The translations under genes were made by a program, and so were the position numbers. This document shows, piece by piece, positions 1-7,811 of a stretch of DNA of 39,932 nt. The DNA is from SOIA01 sp964346585 (GTDB lineage: Bacteria; Acidobacteriota; Aminicenantia; Aminicenantales; Aminicenantaceae): contig CAYFVQ010000263.1 of assembly GCA_964346585.1 (NCBI GenBank), positions 1 to 39,932 of the forward strand, read 5' to 3'. A model generated the notes under the pieces. The model was not told where the DNA came from, did no database searches, and saw nothing but the letters and a program-made list of their open reading frames with translations. Position 1 is the stretch's first letter, and every line of letters begins with the position of its first letter.

Positions 1-339
1 CTTGAAAAAAATCGGAATGTCAGGGGTTTGAATGAGGCTCTCCACTAATTTGTAGCCTCCGAAAAAGAGAATAATCATAGCCCCGATGGAGAATAAAATC
101 CATCCGATTCTTCTTTCCAGACGGTTATACACCGAACTCCAATACATCTTCCATGCCTCCTTTGGGGGTTTTTTTAATTTCATTTTGCCCATCACCTCCT
201 CAAATTTCCCCATTTCTTCGAATTCTTTCTGACATTCTGGACACTCCTTGAGATGTCTCTCCACTCGTTTTTTCTCTTCCTCGTTCAACTCGCCTTCACA
301 GTACGGGGAAATCAGCTCTTTTATCTTTTGATGGTCCAT
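1..339 (-). CDS. Anti-sigma factor with zf-HC2 zinc finger (3' partial)
   Basis: Open reading frame running off the window edge, 113 codons visible. It starts at ATG 339 with an AGGAG Shine-Dalgarno just upstream. The N-terminus has the HC2 zinc-finger pattern of ZAS-type anti-sigma factors: a Cys in 'PYCEGEL' followed by 'HLKECPEC' (His, Cys, Cys). A hydrophobic membrane segment follows near residues 76-97 ('IGWILFSIGAMIILFFGGY'). It lies directly downstream of the ECF sigma gene, 16 bases from its stop codon, the usual sigma/anti-sigma pairing. Inferred role: membrane-anchored sequestration of that sigma factor at the cytoplasmic face. The periplasmic or sensory part, if any, lies outside the window, so the signal it responds to cannot be read here. 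Confidence 0.85.
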   Translation of the reverse strand, partial: MDHQKIKELISPYCEGELNEEEKKRVERHLKECPECQKEFEEMGKFEEVMGKMKLKKPPKEAWKMYWSSVYNRLERRIGWILFSIGAMIILFFGGYKLVESLIQTPDIPIFFK

Positions 340-355
340 AACAGACTCCTTTGAT

Positions 356-958
356 TCACTTTTCAGGGCTCAGAAATTTTTTAATCGCTTCTCTTAGCCT
401 TTTCTTGGCATAGTAGAGAGAAGACATGACTGTCCCTACTGGTCTTGCTGTCATCTCTGCGATCTCCTGGTAGGAATACTGCTGAAAATAGCGCAGGATG
501 ATGACCTCTCTCTGCTCAAAAGGAAGCTCTTCAATGCTTCTCCAGAGGATTTCCTTCATTTCTCTGTCTTCTCTCTCTTCCTTAAGGACACGGGCTTCAT
601 CGAGTGGAATTTCTTGAGTGCGGCGTCTGCGTTTAATATGGTCGAGACACAGATTTTTGAGAAGCTTGTAAAACCATGGAAAAAATGATTTTTCAGGGTC
701 GAAACGTTTGATCTTACGGAAAGCCTTAATGAATGATTCCTGGGAAACATCCAAGGCATCCTGCGCATTCCGGACAAAACCCAGGGCAATGTAATACGCC
801 CTCTTCATGTAGCGCTCCACGATCACTTGATAAGCTTCTGTTTGTCCCTTTTGAACTTTTTTTATGACTTCACGTTCAGAGATATCGTTATTCTCTGCCA
901 TCATGATCTTATCCTGAGGAATATAAAATTCTCCCTGGAGCGCTGTTTCTTTTGACAT
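356..958 (-). CDS. RNA polymerase ECF-type sigma factor (sigma-70 family)
   Basis: A 200-residue protein with sigma region 2 at about residues 38-105 ('DALDVSQESFIKAFRKI', 'FFPWFYKLLKNLCLDHIKRRRR') and region 4 at about 135-190 ('LPFEQREVIILRYFQQYSYQEIAEM', a helix-turn-helix, then 'GTVMSSLYYAKKRLREAI'). There is no region 3, as is normal for the extracytoplasmic function group. ATG 958 has a poor ribosome site; the tandem ATGs at 904/901 follow AGGA at a better distance and would remove 18-19 residues without touching region 2, so the start is uncertain. It would direct RNA polymerase to envelope-stress or similar promoters. The next gene is its probable anti-sigma factor. It is downstream of rlmB on the same strand with a gap of only 42 bases. 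Confidence 0.92.
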   Translation of the reverse strand: MSKETALQGEFYIPQDKIMMAENNDISEREVIKKVQKGQTEAYQVIVERYMKRAYYIALGFVRNAQDALDVSQESFIKAFRKIKRFDPEKSFFPWFYKLLKNLCLDHIKRRRRTQEIPLDEARVLKEEREDREMKEILWRSIEELPFEQREVIILRYFQQYSYQEIAEMTARPVGTVMSSLYYAKKRLREAIKKFLSPEK

Positions 959-1000
959 CTCTTTTTGTCTCTGATTATGAATACTGCTTCCGTCTTCATT

Positions 1001-1756
1001 TTATTCATTTTTTTTTAATTTTCTTTGCCTGGTGACTTCAAAAAGAAATATGGCCGCCGCCGCCGAAACGTTTAGAGATGTCATCTGCCCGGACAGTGGG
1101 ATGGAAAGGATTTTATCACAGTTTTTTCGAATGAGAGGGCGCAGTCCTTTTCCCTCAGACCCAAGAACAAGCCCCACGGGAACGCAGTAATCGAATTCAT
1201 ACCAGTATTCATCCTGACCACCCTCAGCGCCCACCAACCATAAGCCCCGGCGCTTCAAGGCCTCCATTGTCCTGGCCAGATTCTTCACTCTCGCCACCTT
1301 AAGATACTCCAGCGCCCCGGCTGAAACCGAAGAGACTGCCTCTGTCATCCCCGCAGACCGTCTTTCGGGAAGGATAATACCGTCAACTCCTGCCCCCTCA
1401 GCGGTTCGGATGATCGCTCCGAGATTCTGAGGGTCTTCTATCCCATCCAGTAGAACGACTAGGGGAACCTGTGCTGAAGATAATATCTCTTCCACAGAAG
1501 AGAATCCTTTAGGAGAGACAAACGCAACAACTCCTTGATGGCTTCGATCGAGTTTGTCAAGCTTTTCTCTAGGGACAAAATGATAAGGGATATGACTGAC
1601 TTTAGCAGCCTGGATGATTTCAGCGATCTTTTTCTTATTTGAGTCCTTCTGGATAAAAACTTTATTCACGCGGGAAGGAGATGATTTGAGGGCTTCGAGG
1701 AGGGCGTTCAGACGGATTATCTTGTTCAATTTCTGTAATTTACGGCACTTGAGCAA
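1001..1756 (-). CDS. rlmB: SpoU/TrmH-family rRNA 2'-O-methyltransferase (RlmB-like)
   Basis: A 251-residue SPOUT-class methyltransferase, likely making the 2'-O-methylguanosine at 23S position 2251. All three SpoU motifs are visible: 'NLGAIIRTAEGAGVDGII' (motif 1), 'VGLVLGSEGKGL' (motif 2) and 'IPLSGQMTSLNVSAAAAIFLFE' in two halves (motif 3). The N-terminal 60-70 residues resemble the substrate-binding domain ('NALLEALKSS'). The start is odd: no in-frame ATG exists near the N-terminus. TTG 1756 immediately follows the glnS TGA (1759-1757) in the same reading frame, and the ATG overlapping that TGA is out of frame. TTG 1729 is the other option. Translation is therefore probably coupled to glnS. 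The exact rRNA target is inferred from family, not proven. Confidence 0.88.
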   Translation of the reverse strand: MLKCRKLQKLNKIIRLNALLEALKSSPSRVNKVFIQKDSNKKKIAEIIQAAKVSHIPYHFVPREKLDKLDRSHQGVVAFVSPKGFSSVEEILSSAQVPLVVLLDGIEDPQNLGAIIRTAEGAGVDGIILPERRSAGMTEAVSSVSAGALEYLKVARVKNLARTMEALKRRGLWLVGAEGGQDEYWYEFDYCVPVGLVLGSEGKGLRPLIRKNCDKILSIPLSGQMTSLNVSAAAAIFLFEVTRQRKLKKNE

Positions 1757-3511
1757 TCATTTTTCTGCCTTCCGGAGGGCTTTTTCTATCTTGGCCCAGG
1801 TATCACGAAGTGTTGCCGTACGGTTGAATACAGGCGCTCCAGGGGATGAATCCACTGTATCCGCACAGAAATATCCCTGTCTTAGAAATTGGTACCGTGT
1901 TCCCGGTTGAGCCTCCTTGAGACTTGGTTCAGCCGGGCATCCTTTGAGCGTCTCTAATGATTTAGTGTTTAAATTCGACCTGAAATCCGCCCCCTCTTCA
2001 GCTTCACTCGGATTTTCCTTGGTGAAGAGGTAGTCATACAGGCGAACCTCAACCGGGAAAGAATGATCTGCCGAAACCCAGTGGAGCGTTCCCTTCACCC
2101 GACGCTCGTCCTTGGTCCAGCCCCCCCGGCTCTCAGGATCGTAGGTGCAGTGAAGCTCCACAATCTCACCTGTTTGTTCATCCTTGATGACATCTGTACA
2201 GGTCACATAGTAGGCATGCTTCAGCCTCACTTCCCGGCCAGGAGCCAGCCGGAACCATTTCTTCGGCGGGTCCTCGCGAAAGTCCTCTTTTTCGACATAC
2301 AGCACTCGAGAGAAAGGAATTTTCCTCGTCCCCATCGAGGAATCTTCCGGGTTATTCACGGCGTCCAACTCCTCCACCTTATCCTCAAGGTAATTATCAA
2401 TGACCAGCCTCAGAGGACGAAGCACAGCCATCACTCTTTGCGCCCGTTTATTCAGGTCTTCTCGGAGGCAGTGTTCAAGAAGGGCGATATCTACGGTGCT
2501 TTCTCTCTTGGCGACTCCAATCCGTTCACAAAAATCTCGGATGGATTCAGGTGTAAAACCTCGTCTCCGCAGGCCAGATATAGTGGGCATCCGGGGGTCA
2601 TCCCACCCCATCACATGGCCTTCCTCCACCAATTCCAGCAGCTTTCGCTTACTCATCAGAGTGTAGGAAAGATTGAGACGGGCAAACTCAATCTGTTGAG
2701 AATGAAAGATGCCCAATTGCTCGATAAACCAATCATACAACGGGCGGTGATCCTCAAACTCCAGGGTGCATATCGAGTGGGTGATTCCTTCTATAGAATC
2801 CGACTGACCATGGGCCCAGTCGTAAGTCGCATAAATGCACCATTTGTCTCCAGTTCTGTGATGAGAAGCCTTCAGGATACGGTACATGACCGGGTCCCGC
2901 ATGTTCAAATTCGGAGAAGCCATGTCGATTCTCGCCCGCAACGTCCGGGACCCATCGGGAAACTCTCCTTTCTTCATCCGTTCAAATAAGTCCAGATTCT
3001 CCTCAACTGACCGGTCACGGTAGGGGCTGTCCTTACCGGCCTCCGTCAATGTGCCCCGGTATTCTCTGATTTCATCCGCACTCAAATCACAGACATAGGC
3101 TTTTCCCTTCTTGATTAGCTGCACAGCATACTCATAGAGCTGTTCAAAGTAATCGGAAGCATAATAAAGCCTGTCCTCCCAGTCGAATCCCAGCCACCGG
3201 ACATCTTCCATGATGGAGTCGACATACTCCACTTCCTCCTTGCTGGGATTGGTGTCATCAAACCTTAGGTTGCAGAGGCCTCCATATTCTGCAGCCAAGC
3301 CAAAATTCAAGCAGATGGATTTGGCATGCCCGATGTGAAGATAGCCGTTCGGTTCGGGAGGGAAGCGTGTGTGAACGCGACCTTCATTCTTCCCCTTCTT
3401 CATGTCTTTTTCGATGATTTCTCGGATAAAGTTGGGGGGAGGAGTCACAGTGGCTTTGGTCACATCCTCTGTTTTGTCTATATTTTTCTTTTCTTTCTCA
3501 TCTTCCTTCAT
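1757..3511 (-). CDS. glnS: Glutaminyl-tRNA synthetase
   Basis: Class I aminoacyl-tRNA synthetase of 584 residues that charges tRNA-Gln with glutamine in the cytoplasm. The HIGH signature is 'GYLHIGHAKS' (about residues 57-66) and the KMSKS-type loop is 'LMSKRK' (about 285-290). 'RFDDTNPSKEEVEYVDSI' and the C-terminal anticodon-binding beta-barrels are typical of GlnRS rather than GluRS. An upstream in-frame TTG at 3541 exists, but ATG 3511 is preceded by AGGGAG at a good distance, so I use it. The first 25 residues are Glu/Lys-rich and look disordered. It follows gltX by 30 bases. Having glnS plus a tRNA-Gln(TTG) gene in the window suggests direct glutaminylation rather than only the amidotransferase route. 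Confidence 0.97.
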   Translation of the reverse strand: MKEDEKEKKNIDKTEDVTKATVTPPPNFIREIIEKDMKKGKNEGRVHTRFPPEPNGYLHIGHAKSICLNFGLAAEYGGLCNLRFDDTNPSKEEVEYVDSIMEDVRWLGFDWEDRLYYASDYFEQLYEYAVQLIKKGKAYVCDLSADEIREYRGTLTEAGKDSPYRDRSVEENLDLFERMKKGEFPDGSRTLRARIDMASPNLNMRDPVMYRILKASHHRTGDKWCIYATYDWAHGQSDSIEGITHSICTLEFEDHRPLYDWFIEQLGIFHSQQIEFARLNLSYTLMSKRKLLELVEEGHVMGWDDPRMPTISGLRRRGFTPESIRDFCERIGVAKRESTVDIALLEHCLREDLNKRAQRVMAVLRPLRLVIDNYLEDKVEELDAVNNPEDSSMGTRKIPFSRVLYVEKEDFREDPPKKWFRLAPGREVRLKHAYYVTCTDVIKDEQTGEIVELHCTYDPESRGGWTKDERRVKGTLHWVSADHSFPVEVRLYDYLFTKENPSEAEEGADFRSNLNTKSLETLKGCPAEPSLKEAQPGTRYQFLRQGYFCADTVDSSPGAPVFNRTATLRDTWAKIEKALRKAEK

Positions 3512-3541
3512 TTGGTTCTCCCTGGATCCAGAGGGTTTCAA

Positions 3542-5029
3542 TCACTCTACTATTTTTAAGGACTCAGATACTCGTTGCGAGCAATTCTTCACAGGCTTGG
3601 GAAAGTTCTGCTTAGCGCCTTCCTCAACAAGGGGAATGAACTTATCCAGGTCAAGCCCCGCCCCTTTAGCGGTGAGGACAATTCGGAGCGGATGGTACAG
3701 GTCCTTCCCCTTGCAGCCTGTCTCATCCCGGATTTCCCGGGCCATAGCGGCAAATTTATCGTAGTCAAACTCTTGGACTTTGGCAATTTTCTCAGCAAAA
3801 AGTCTGATTACCTGGGAAGCGCACTCAGTTTTCAATTCTTTCTTGACTTCGTCCTCCATGTCCATGGGTGAAAACTCGAACAGCACTCCCGCTTCCTGCG
3901 GAAAGTCGGAAAATCGGTCGATGCGCTCTACCAGCACATCAACCATTTTCTCAAGCCATTCCCATTGGCCCTCAGACATTTTTTCAGGAAGGAACTTGGC
4001 CTTCCGCAAATGGGGAAAAGCCAGCTCGGCTTTCCGGCGAGGTGCGATTTTTTTTATATGCTGACGATTCATCCAGCTCAGCTTATCATAGTCAAAAATT
4101 GCGGAGGACCGGCTAACCTTCTTCAGATCAAAGAGTTTCACCAACTCGTCTTTGGTCAGCACTTCCTGCCCCTCAGGGGGGGCCCAACCCAGGAGAGACA
4201 GGTAATTGAACAAAGCCGAAGATAAAACTCCGTCTTTTTCAAACTGATCGACAGCTGTGGCTCCATGGCGTTTGCTCAAACGTGAGTTGTCTTTACCCAT
4301 GACCATAGACAAATGGGCAAACTGGGGAGGAGGAAAGGATAGCGCCTCGTAGAGGAGAAGTTGTCGAGGAGTGTTGGAGATATGGTCCTCGCCCCGTATA
4401 ACATGTGTGATCTTCATCAACGAGTCATCAACGACCACGGCATAATTGTAAGCCGGGAGTCTGTTGGACCGAACGATCACAGGGTCTCCGATTAAACTCA
4501 AATCAAAGCGGAGAGGCCCCCTGACCAGATCATCGTAGCGGATATCCCCTTTGCCCGGAGTCCGGAGTCTTACCGCCGCCGGCTCGTTTGAATCGAGTCT
4601 TTTCTGGGCTTCCTCAAGGGAGACAGAACGGCATTTGCCACTGTAAACAGGCATTTTCCCAGACGCAATGGCCCTTTTTCTTTCCTTGTCAATCTCCTCA
4701 ACAGAACAAAAACAGTAATAGGCCTTCCCCTCGTTCAACAATGTCTGGGTGTGGCTGGCGTAAACCTCAATCCTCTGGGACTGTCGATAGGGGCCAAAGG
4801 CTCCCTCTGCATCAGGCCCTTCATCCCAGTCCAGCCCCAACCAACGGAGATCATTTATCAAGCTCTTTTCGTATTCGGCCGCAGACCTCTCTATATCGGT
4901 ATCCTCAATCCTGAGTACAAAAACGCCGTTTCTATTGCGGACAAAAAGCCAGTTGAACAGAGCGGTCCTTGCGTTTCCCACATGGAGAAATCCAGTGGGG
5001 CTGGGAGCAAACCGGACTCTAACTGCCAT
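3542..5029 (-). CDS. gltX: Glutamyl-tRNA synthetase
   Basis: Class I synthetase of 495 residues. 'RFAPSPTGFLHVGNARTA' holds the HIGH-type motif (residues 13-20) and 'SRLSKRHG' (250-256) the KMSKS-type loop. 'CFC' at 106-108 with 'YSGKC' at 129-133 resembles the zinc knuckle of bacterial GluRS. The C-terminal third (from about 330) is the helical anticodon-binding domain. ATG 5029 is the only sensible start, with GGAG upstream. It leads the gltX-glnS-rlmB-sigma gene run. Whether the enzyme is discriminating (only tRNA-Glu) cannot be read directly, but a linked glnS makes that likely. Confidence 0.97.
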   Translation of the reverse strand: MAVRVRFAPSPTGFLHVGNARTALFNWLFVRNRNGVFVLRIEDTDIERSAAEYEKSLINDLRWLGLDWDEGPDAEGAFGPYRQSQRIEVYASHTQTLLNEGKAYYCFCSVEEIDKERKRAIASGKMPVYSGKCRSVSLEEAQKRLDSNEPAAVRLRTPGKGDIRYDDLVRGPLRFDLSLIGDPVIVRSNRLPAYNYAVVVDDSLMKITHVIRGEDHISNTPRQLLLYEALSFPPPQFAHLSMVMGKDNSRLSKRHGATAVDQFEKDGVLSSALFNYLSLLGWAPPEGQEVLTKDELVKLFDLKKVSRSSAIFDYDKLSWMNRQHIKKIAPRRKAELAFPHLRKAKFLPEKMSEGQWEWLEKMVDVLVERIDRFSDFPQEAGVLFEFSPMDMEDEVKKELKTECASQVIRLFAEKIAKVQEFDYDKFAAMAREIRDETGCKGKDLYHPLRIVLTAKGAGLDLDKFIPLVEEGAKQNFPKPVKNCSQRVSESLKIVE

Positions 5030-5403
5030 GGTAACAGGTCTCCATTTTCCGTATTATTTTATAATTAATCTCTAATTTTATCCACGTCAATTATCCATTG
5101 ACCGTAGGGCCGTGAAGGGCAACCATCTCCAATCTTAAGGCCAATAAACAAAGCGTGCGTCAGCGGTTTTTTATATAAGAAAACTCAATTGTTGTCTCTA
5201 TTAAAAAATGGAAAACGGGGAACTTTGGTCGGGCTCAATAATTCGGCAACATTCTCATCGTGTCATTTGGGACAGAGCGCAGCAAATTCAAAAGTGAAAT
5301 GATGTCCTAAAGGAAACAAAGACATTCTGTGAGGCAGGCGACTTGTCTTCTGCTTCAACGAAAAAAATCTTGGTTTAGAGAAATAAAGGTTGTTTTTTCT
5401 TTT
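5030..5403. other. Intergenic region with degenerate REP-like element
   Basis: No convincing gene in these 374 bases. The half next to gltX (5040-5090) is AT-rich and probably holds its promoter, though no clean -35/-10 pair stands out. The segment 5234-5285 matches the start of the repeat cluster near 23088 and is described separately. Confidence 0.6.
5234..5285 (+). repeat. Degenerate copy of REP-like repeat
   Basis: Reads CTCAATAATTCGGCAAC, then GTGTCATTTGGGACAGAGCGCAGC in two parts. It lines up without gaps against 23089-23136 (CTCAATAATTTGACAAC ... ATGTCATGCGAACGGAGTGAAGC), so the two intergenic regions share a repeated element including about 30 bases upstream of the GTCAT core. Confidence 0.55.
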
Positions 5404-6060
5404 TTAAAATCCCACCTCAAAACCGAAGAATCCCTTCCTCCAGTCAGTCACTGCGAGATCATCTATTCCTAGAATAAACTGTAATCCCTTAACTACAGCA
5501 TAGCCTACCCACATCCTATAACGAGGATCCGGATCTCTACTGAGGTCAAAAGCCTCTGCGCTGAATTTGAATTTATCCTTAAGGGCATAAAAATCAATTC
5601 CGAGTCCGCCCTTCGATTCTATCATCCCGATTCGGGGTGCAAAATTTCCCAAGCGAATACCCCCTTGGGCAGATAACTTAATATGATATGTCTCGAAAGA
5701 ATCATAGACAGCCTGAGCAAGTATAAATATTTTTTGTGTCGGCCATATATCCACACCCATATAGGCCATGAACATTTCATCATCAAAATAATAATCAACT
5801 CTTGCGCTTCCTCCAAATATTCTTCTTGTATCCGGCTGTATGGCTTCTTGGAACTCATCCGCCGGTTCTTGACCCCACAGGTAAGAATATGGTTGGTGAA
5901 CCAGCTTTGGCAAAGCTCCTTCACTCGTGTCGCTCTTCACCCAATACTCTTCCAAGAGCCCTAGAGCCTTTTCAACCTCTTTTTCTTCGGCTGATAATGA
6001 AGATGTGATTATGACAAACAGAAAAACCAAACCAATGATTCCTGCTCTTTTTGCTCTCAT
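5404..6060 (-). CDS. Secreted stand-alone beta-barrel domain, paralogue of the MCE protein C-terminus
   Basis: A 218-residue protein with a signal peptide ('MRAKRAGIIGLVFLFVIITSSLSA', cleavage near residue 24). Residues about 45-218 align along their length with the last 150-170 residues of the MCE protein at 10160-11470: 'LPKLVHQPYSYLW' versus 'LGKLIHQPDLYER', 'LSAQGGIRLGNFAPRIGMIESK' versus 'FSAQGGLRLGNFAPRLGIMESK', and both end in a 'FFGFEVGF'/'FFGLAVGFK' strand. Alternating hydrophobic and polar residues and the terminal aromatic suggest a small outer-membrane beta-barrel. It has no MCE domain, membrane anchor or coiled coil. A promoter (6119-6091) lies upstream, so it looks monocistronic. 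Role unknown; I infer a link to lipid transport only from the homology. Confidence 0.85.
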   Translation of the reverse strand: MRAKRAGIIGLVFLFVIITSSLSAEEKEVEKALGLLEEYWVKSDTSEGALPKLVHQPYSYLWGQEPADEFQEAIQPDTRRIFGGSARVDYYFDDEMFMAYMGVDIWPTQKIFILAQAVYDSFETYHIKLSAQGGIRLGNFAPRIGMIESKGGLGIDFYALKDKFKFSAEAFDLSRDPDPRYRMWVGYAVVKGLQFILGIDDLAVTDWRKGFFGFEVGF

Positions 6061-6090
6061 CTATCCTTCTCTCCTACAATTTTTCCTCTG

Positions 6091-6119
6091 AGGATATCGT
6101 TTATGCCCTTGCGAGTCAA
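6091..6119 (-). promoter_or_regulatory. Predicted sigma70 promoter for the orphan barrel gene
   Basis: On the minus strand TTGACT (6119-6114), 17-base spacer, TATCCT (6096-6091). It lies about 30 bases before ATG 6060, which has GGAGAGAAGG in front of it. Confidence 0.5.
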
Positions 6120-6220
6120 CTTAAAAATTTTTTTGAAGAATGATCCCGATGCATGCAACTTTTTTTCTGGTAATTGCGTATATACCATGTGATGCAAAAA
6201 ATAACTGAAAGGAGCTCATG

Positions 6221-6406
6221 ATGAGATTCAGAACAAAAGTCGCCATTCTCTTGGTCGCCGTGCTGCTCAGTCTTGTCGGATTCAATATGATTGCGACATC
6301 CCCTGCGTTTGACCTTCTGAGAGTCGAAAAGGCACAGGATAACACAATCACCCCCAATCATCTGGCAAAACAAGAAACCGCTTCTCATTATTCCGCATCT
6401 TCATAA
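6221..6406 (+). CDS. Small single-pass or secreted protein, unknown function
   Basis: A 61-residue ORF with AAAGGAG six bases before ATG 6221 (a second ATG at 6218 is too close to that site). Residues 1-5 are basic (MRFRTK) and 7-25 strongly hydrophobic ('VAILLVAVLLSLVGFNM'), then a polar tail of about 35 residues. It could be an uncleaved membrane anchor or a signal peptide with a short mature peptide; no lipobox. It lies on the strand opposite to all genes for 5-20 kb around it, and is followed by a second small ORF and a strong terminator, which supports a real transcript. I recognise no family. Confidence 0.5.
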   Translation: MRFRTKVAILLVAVLLSLVGFNMIATSPAFDLLRVEKAQDNTITPNHLAKQETASHYSASS

Positions 6407-6414
6407 GGAAAGAC

Positions 6415-6558
6415 ATGGAGAGAAATATCTTGATGTGCCAAATCATTAAAATATGGGATTGGCTGTTCATCCATAGAATAGTGGATTTTGAGAGACTTGC
6501 ACACACTCTCTCTATAGGTGGTTTAGTCCTGCAGCCTCAACCGGTTCCTGCAATCTAA
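6415..6558 (+). CDS. Possible small protein (47 aa), second ORF of mini-operon
   Basis: ATG 6415 follows AAGGAA at a workable distance and lies 8 bases after the stop of the 61-residue ORF. The 47-residue product begins MERNILMCQIIKIWDWLFIH and ends in a Pro/Gln-rich tail. Its TAA (6556-6558) touches the left arm of the terminator stem, as is common for last genes. No family recognised and no clear membrane segment. Could be chance. Confidence 0.3.
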   Translation: MERNILMCQIIKIWDWLFIHRIVDFERLAHTLSIGGLVLQPQPVPAI

Positions 6559-6605
6559 GAGGCTGTCGTTTCTCCTCGAATAGAAAACGGCAGCTTCTTT
6601 TTTTT
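6558..6605 (+). terminator. Rho-independent terminator (plus strand)
   Basis: Stem AGAGGCTGTCGTTT (6558-6571) pairs with AAACGGCAGCTTCT (6584-6597) with one or two G-U pairs, and is followed by a run of eight T. It ends the two small plus-strand ORFs, facing the 3' end of ispF. Confidence 0.8.
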
Positions 6606-6673
6606 ATCTCCCCTTTTTTCCCGTTGATTCTAGCTTTCTCAAATCTCAGAAAAGGCGACGTCTCTTTAGAGAG

Positions 6674-7156
6674 TCACTGCTTTTCCCGGACAAGCACTTG
6701 AGCCCAGGCCGCGATGGCGTCTCCTTCGCCTATCGCGCCCATCCCCTCATTCGTTTTCGCTTTTATCCCAAAATCATCCTGATCCACTCCAAGAATCGGG
6801 CCTAAAGTCTCCTTCATCTGGGGAATGTAGGGACCGAGTTTCGGCTTCTCCGCAATGACAATCGAATCAACATTCAAGACTTCCGTCTTTCCCTCTCTCA
6901 TCAAATCCATAACCCTCTCCAGCAATTCAGTGCTCCGCATATCCTTGTACTGAGGATCAGAATCCGGAAAATGCTGACCGATGTCTTCTTTTCCTGCGGC
7001 GCCCAGGAGAGCGTCGATAATGGCGTGTATCAAACAATCTCCGTCAGAATGGCCTCTCAAGCCTTTCGCAAAATCAATCTCTACGCCTCCTAAAAAGAGC
7101 CTCCGCCCTTCCTCCAGCCGGTGGATATCATAGCCAAGCCCAACTTTAATCTTCAA
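6674..7156 (-). CDS. ispF: 2-C-methyl-D-erythritol 2,4-cyclodiphosphate synthase
   Basis: A 160-residue enzyme of the MEP isoprenoid pathway, converting CDP-methylerythritol 2-phosphate to the cyclodiphosphate with release of CMP. 'GLGYDIHRL' supplies the Asp and His zinc ligands, 'GHSDGDCLIHAI' the third His, and 'KTNEGMGAIGEGDAIAAWA' the conserved C-terminal stretch. The start is TTG 7156, with GGAGG six bases upstream, giving MKIKVGLGYD as usual; an earlier TTG at 7171 lies before this site. It overlaps the end of ispD by 11 bases, so it is translationally coupled. Last gene of the dnaB-to-ispF run. Confidence 0.96.
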   Translation of the reverse strand: MKIKVGLGYDIHRLEEGRRLFLGGVEIDFAKGLRGHSDGDCLIHAIIDALLGAAGKEDIGQHFPDSDPQYKDMRSTELLERVMDLMREGKTEVLNVDSIVIAEKPKLGPYIPQMKETLGPILGVDQDDFGIKAKTNEGMGAIGEGDAIAAWAQVLVREKQ

Positions 7157-7811
7157 TAAAAGCCTCCGCAATCTTTATATCCTCGGGAGTTGTGATTTTA
7201 ATGTTCTTCGGATCTCCCTGAACGATATATACCTTTTTTCCTATTTTTTCTACGAGAACGGCCTCATCTGTTCCATAAAAACCGTCCTTTTCAGCTTGGT
7301 CAAACGCAGCTTTCAACACAGAGAAAAAAAATCCCTGTGGAGTCTGCACACGGAAGAGTTTTTCCCTCTCCAGAGTCTGTTTCACTTCCTGCCCATCGAC
7401 TCGTTTCACTGTATCTTTAATCGGAATCACTGGAACCACCGCTCCTCTTTCCTGAACAGCCTCTATGATCCGGCCAATCAACTCGCTGCTGACTAAGGGC
7501 CTCACTCCATCGTGGACCAAAACAATCTCTGCCTTAGCTGGGTCAATCTGGCAAAATCCTGCTAGGACCGAGTCTTGTCTCTTTTCTCCACCTCCAACAA
7601 CAGAGACAATTTTTGTGTACCGTTTAGAATAATTTTTTTCCCTTGAATCATCTCTGAGGACGAGAATCACTTCAGTCACATCTTCATGTTCCTCGAATGC
7701 ATCCAAAGACCAGTCTAGGATCGGTTTCCCCTTTAAAAGCGCAAATGGCTTGGCACCTCTGAAGCGCTTTCCCTCGCCAGCGGCAACAACAATTACAGAA
7801 ACTCTCTTCAT
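7146..7811 (-). CDS. ispD: 2-C-methyl-D-erythritol 4-phosphate cytidylyltransferase
   Basis: A 221-residue nucleotidyltransferase that joins CTP and methylerythritol 4-phosphate to give CDP-methylerythritol in the MEP pathway. The N-terminal 'VAAGEGKRFRGAKPFALL' is the CTP-binding loop; 'VLVHDGVRPLVS' and 'RVQTPQGFFFSVLKAAFDQA' are conserved IspD blocks, and 'GTDEAVLVEKIG' closes the active site. ATG 7811 overlaps the upstream stop as ATGA. With ispF here and ispE at 18886, three MEP enzymes are in the window; the order PIN-TRAM-ispD-ispF resembles that of Firmicutes. Confidence 0.96.
   Translation of the reverse strand: MKRVSVIVVAAGEGKRFRGAKPFALLKGKPILDWSLDAFEEHEDVTEVILVLRDDSREKNYSKRYTKIVSVVGGGEKRQDSVLAGFCQIDPAKAEIVLVHDGVRPLVSSELIGRIIEAVQERGAVVPVIPIKDTVKRVDGQEVKQTLEREKLFRVQTPQGFFFSVLKAAFDQAEKDGFYGTDEAVLVEKIGKKVYIVQGDPKNIKITTPEDIKIAEAFIED

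Noticed and set aside
2063..2989. Plus-strand 308-codon ORF
   Set aside because: Antisense to glnS, whose catalytic motifs are complete; no ribosome site and no family resemblance.
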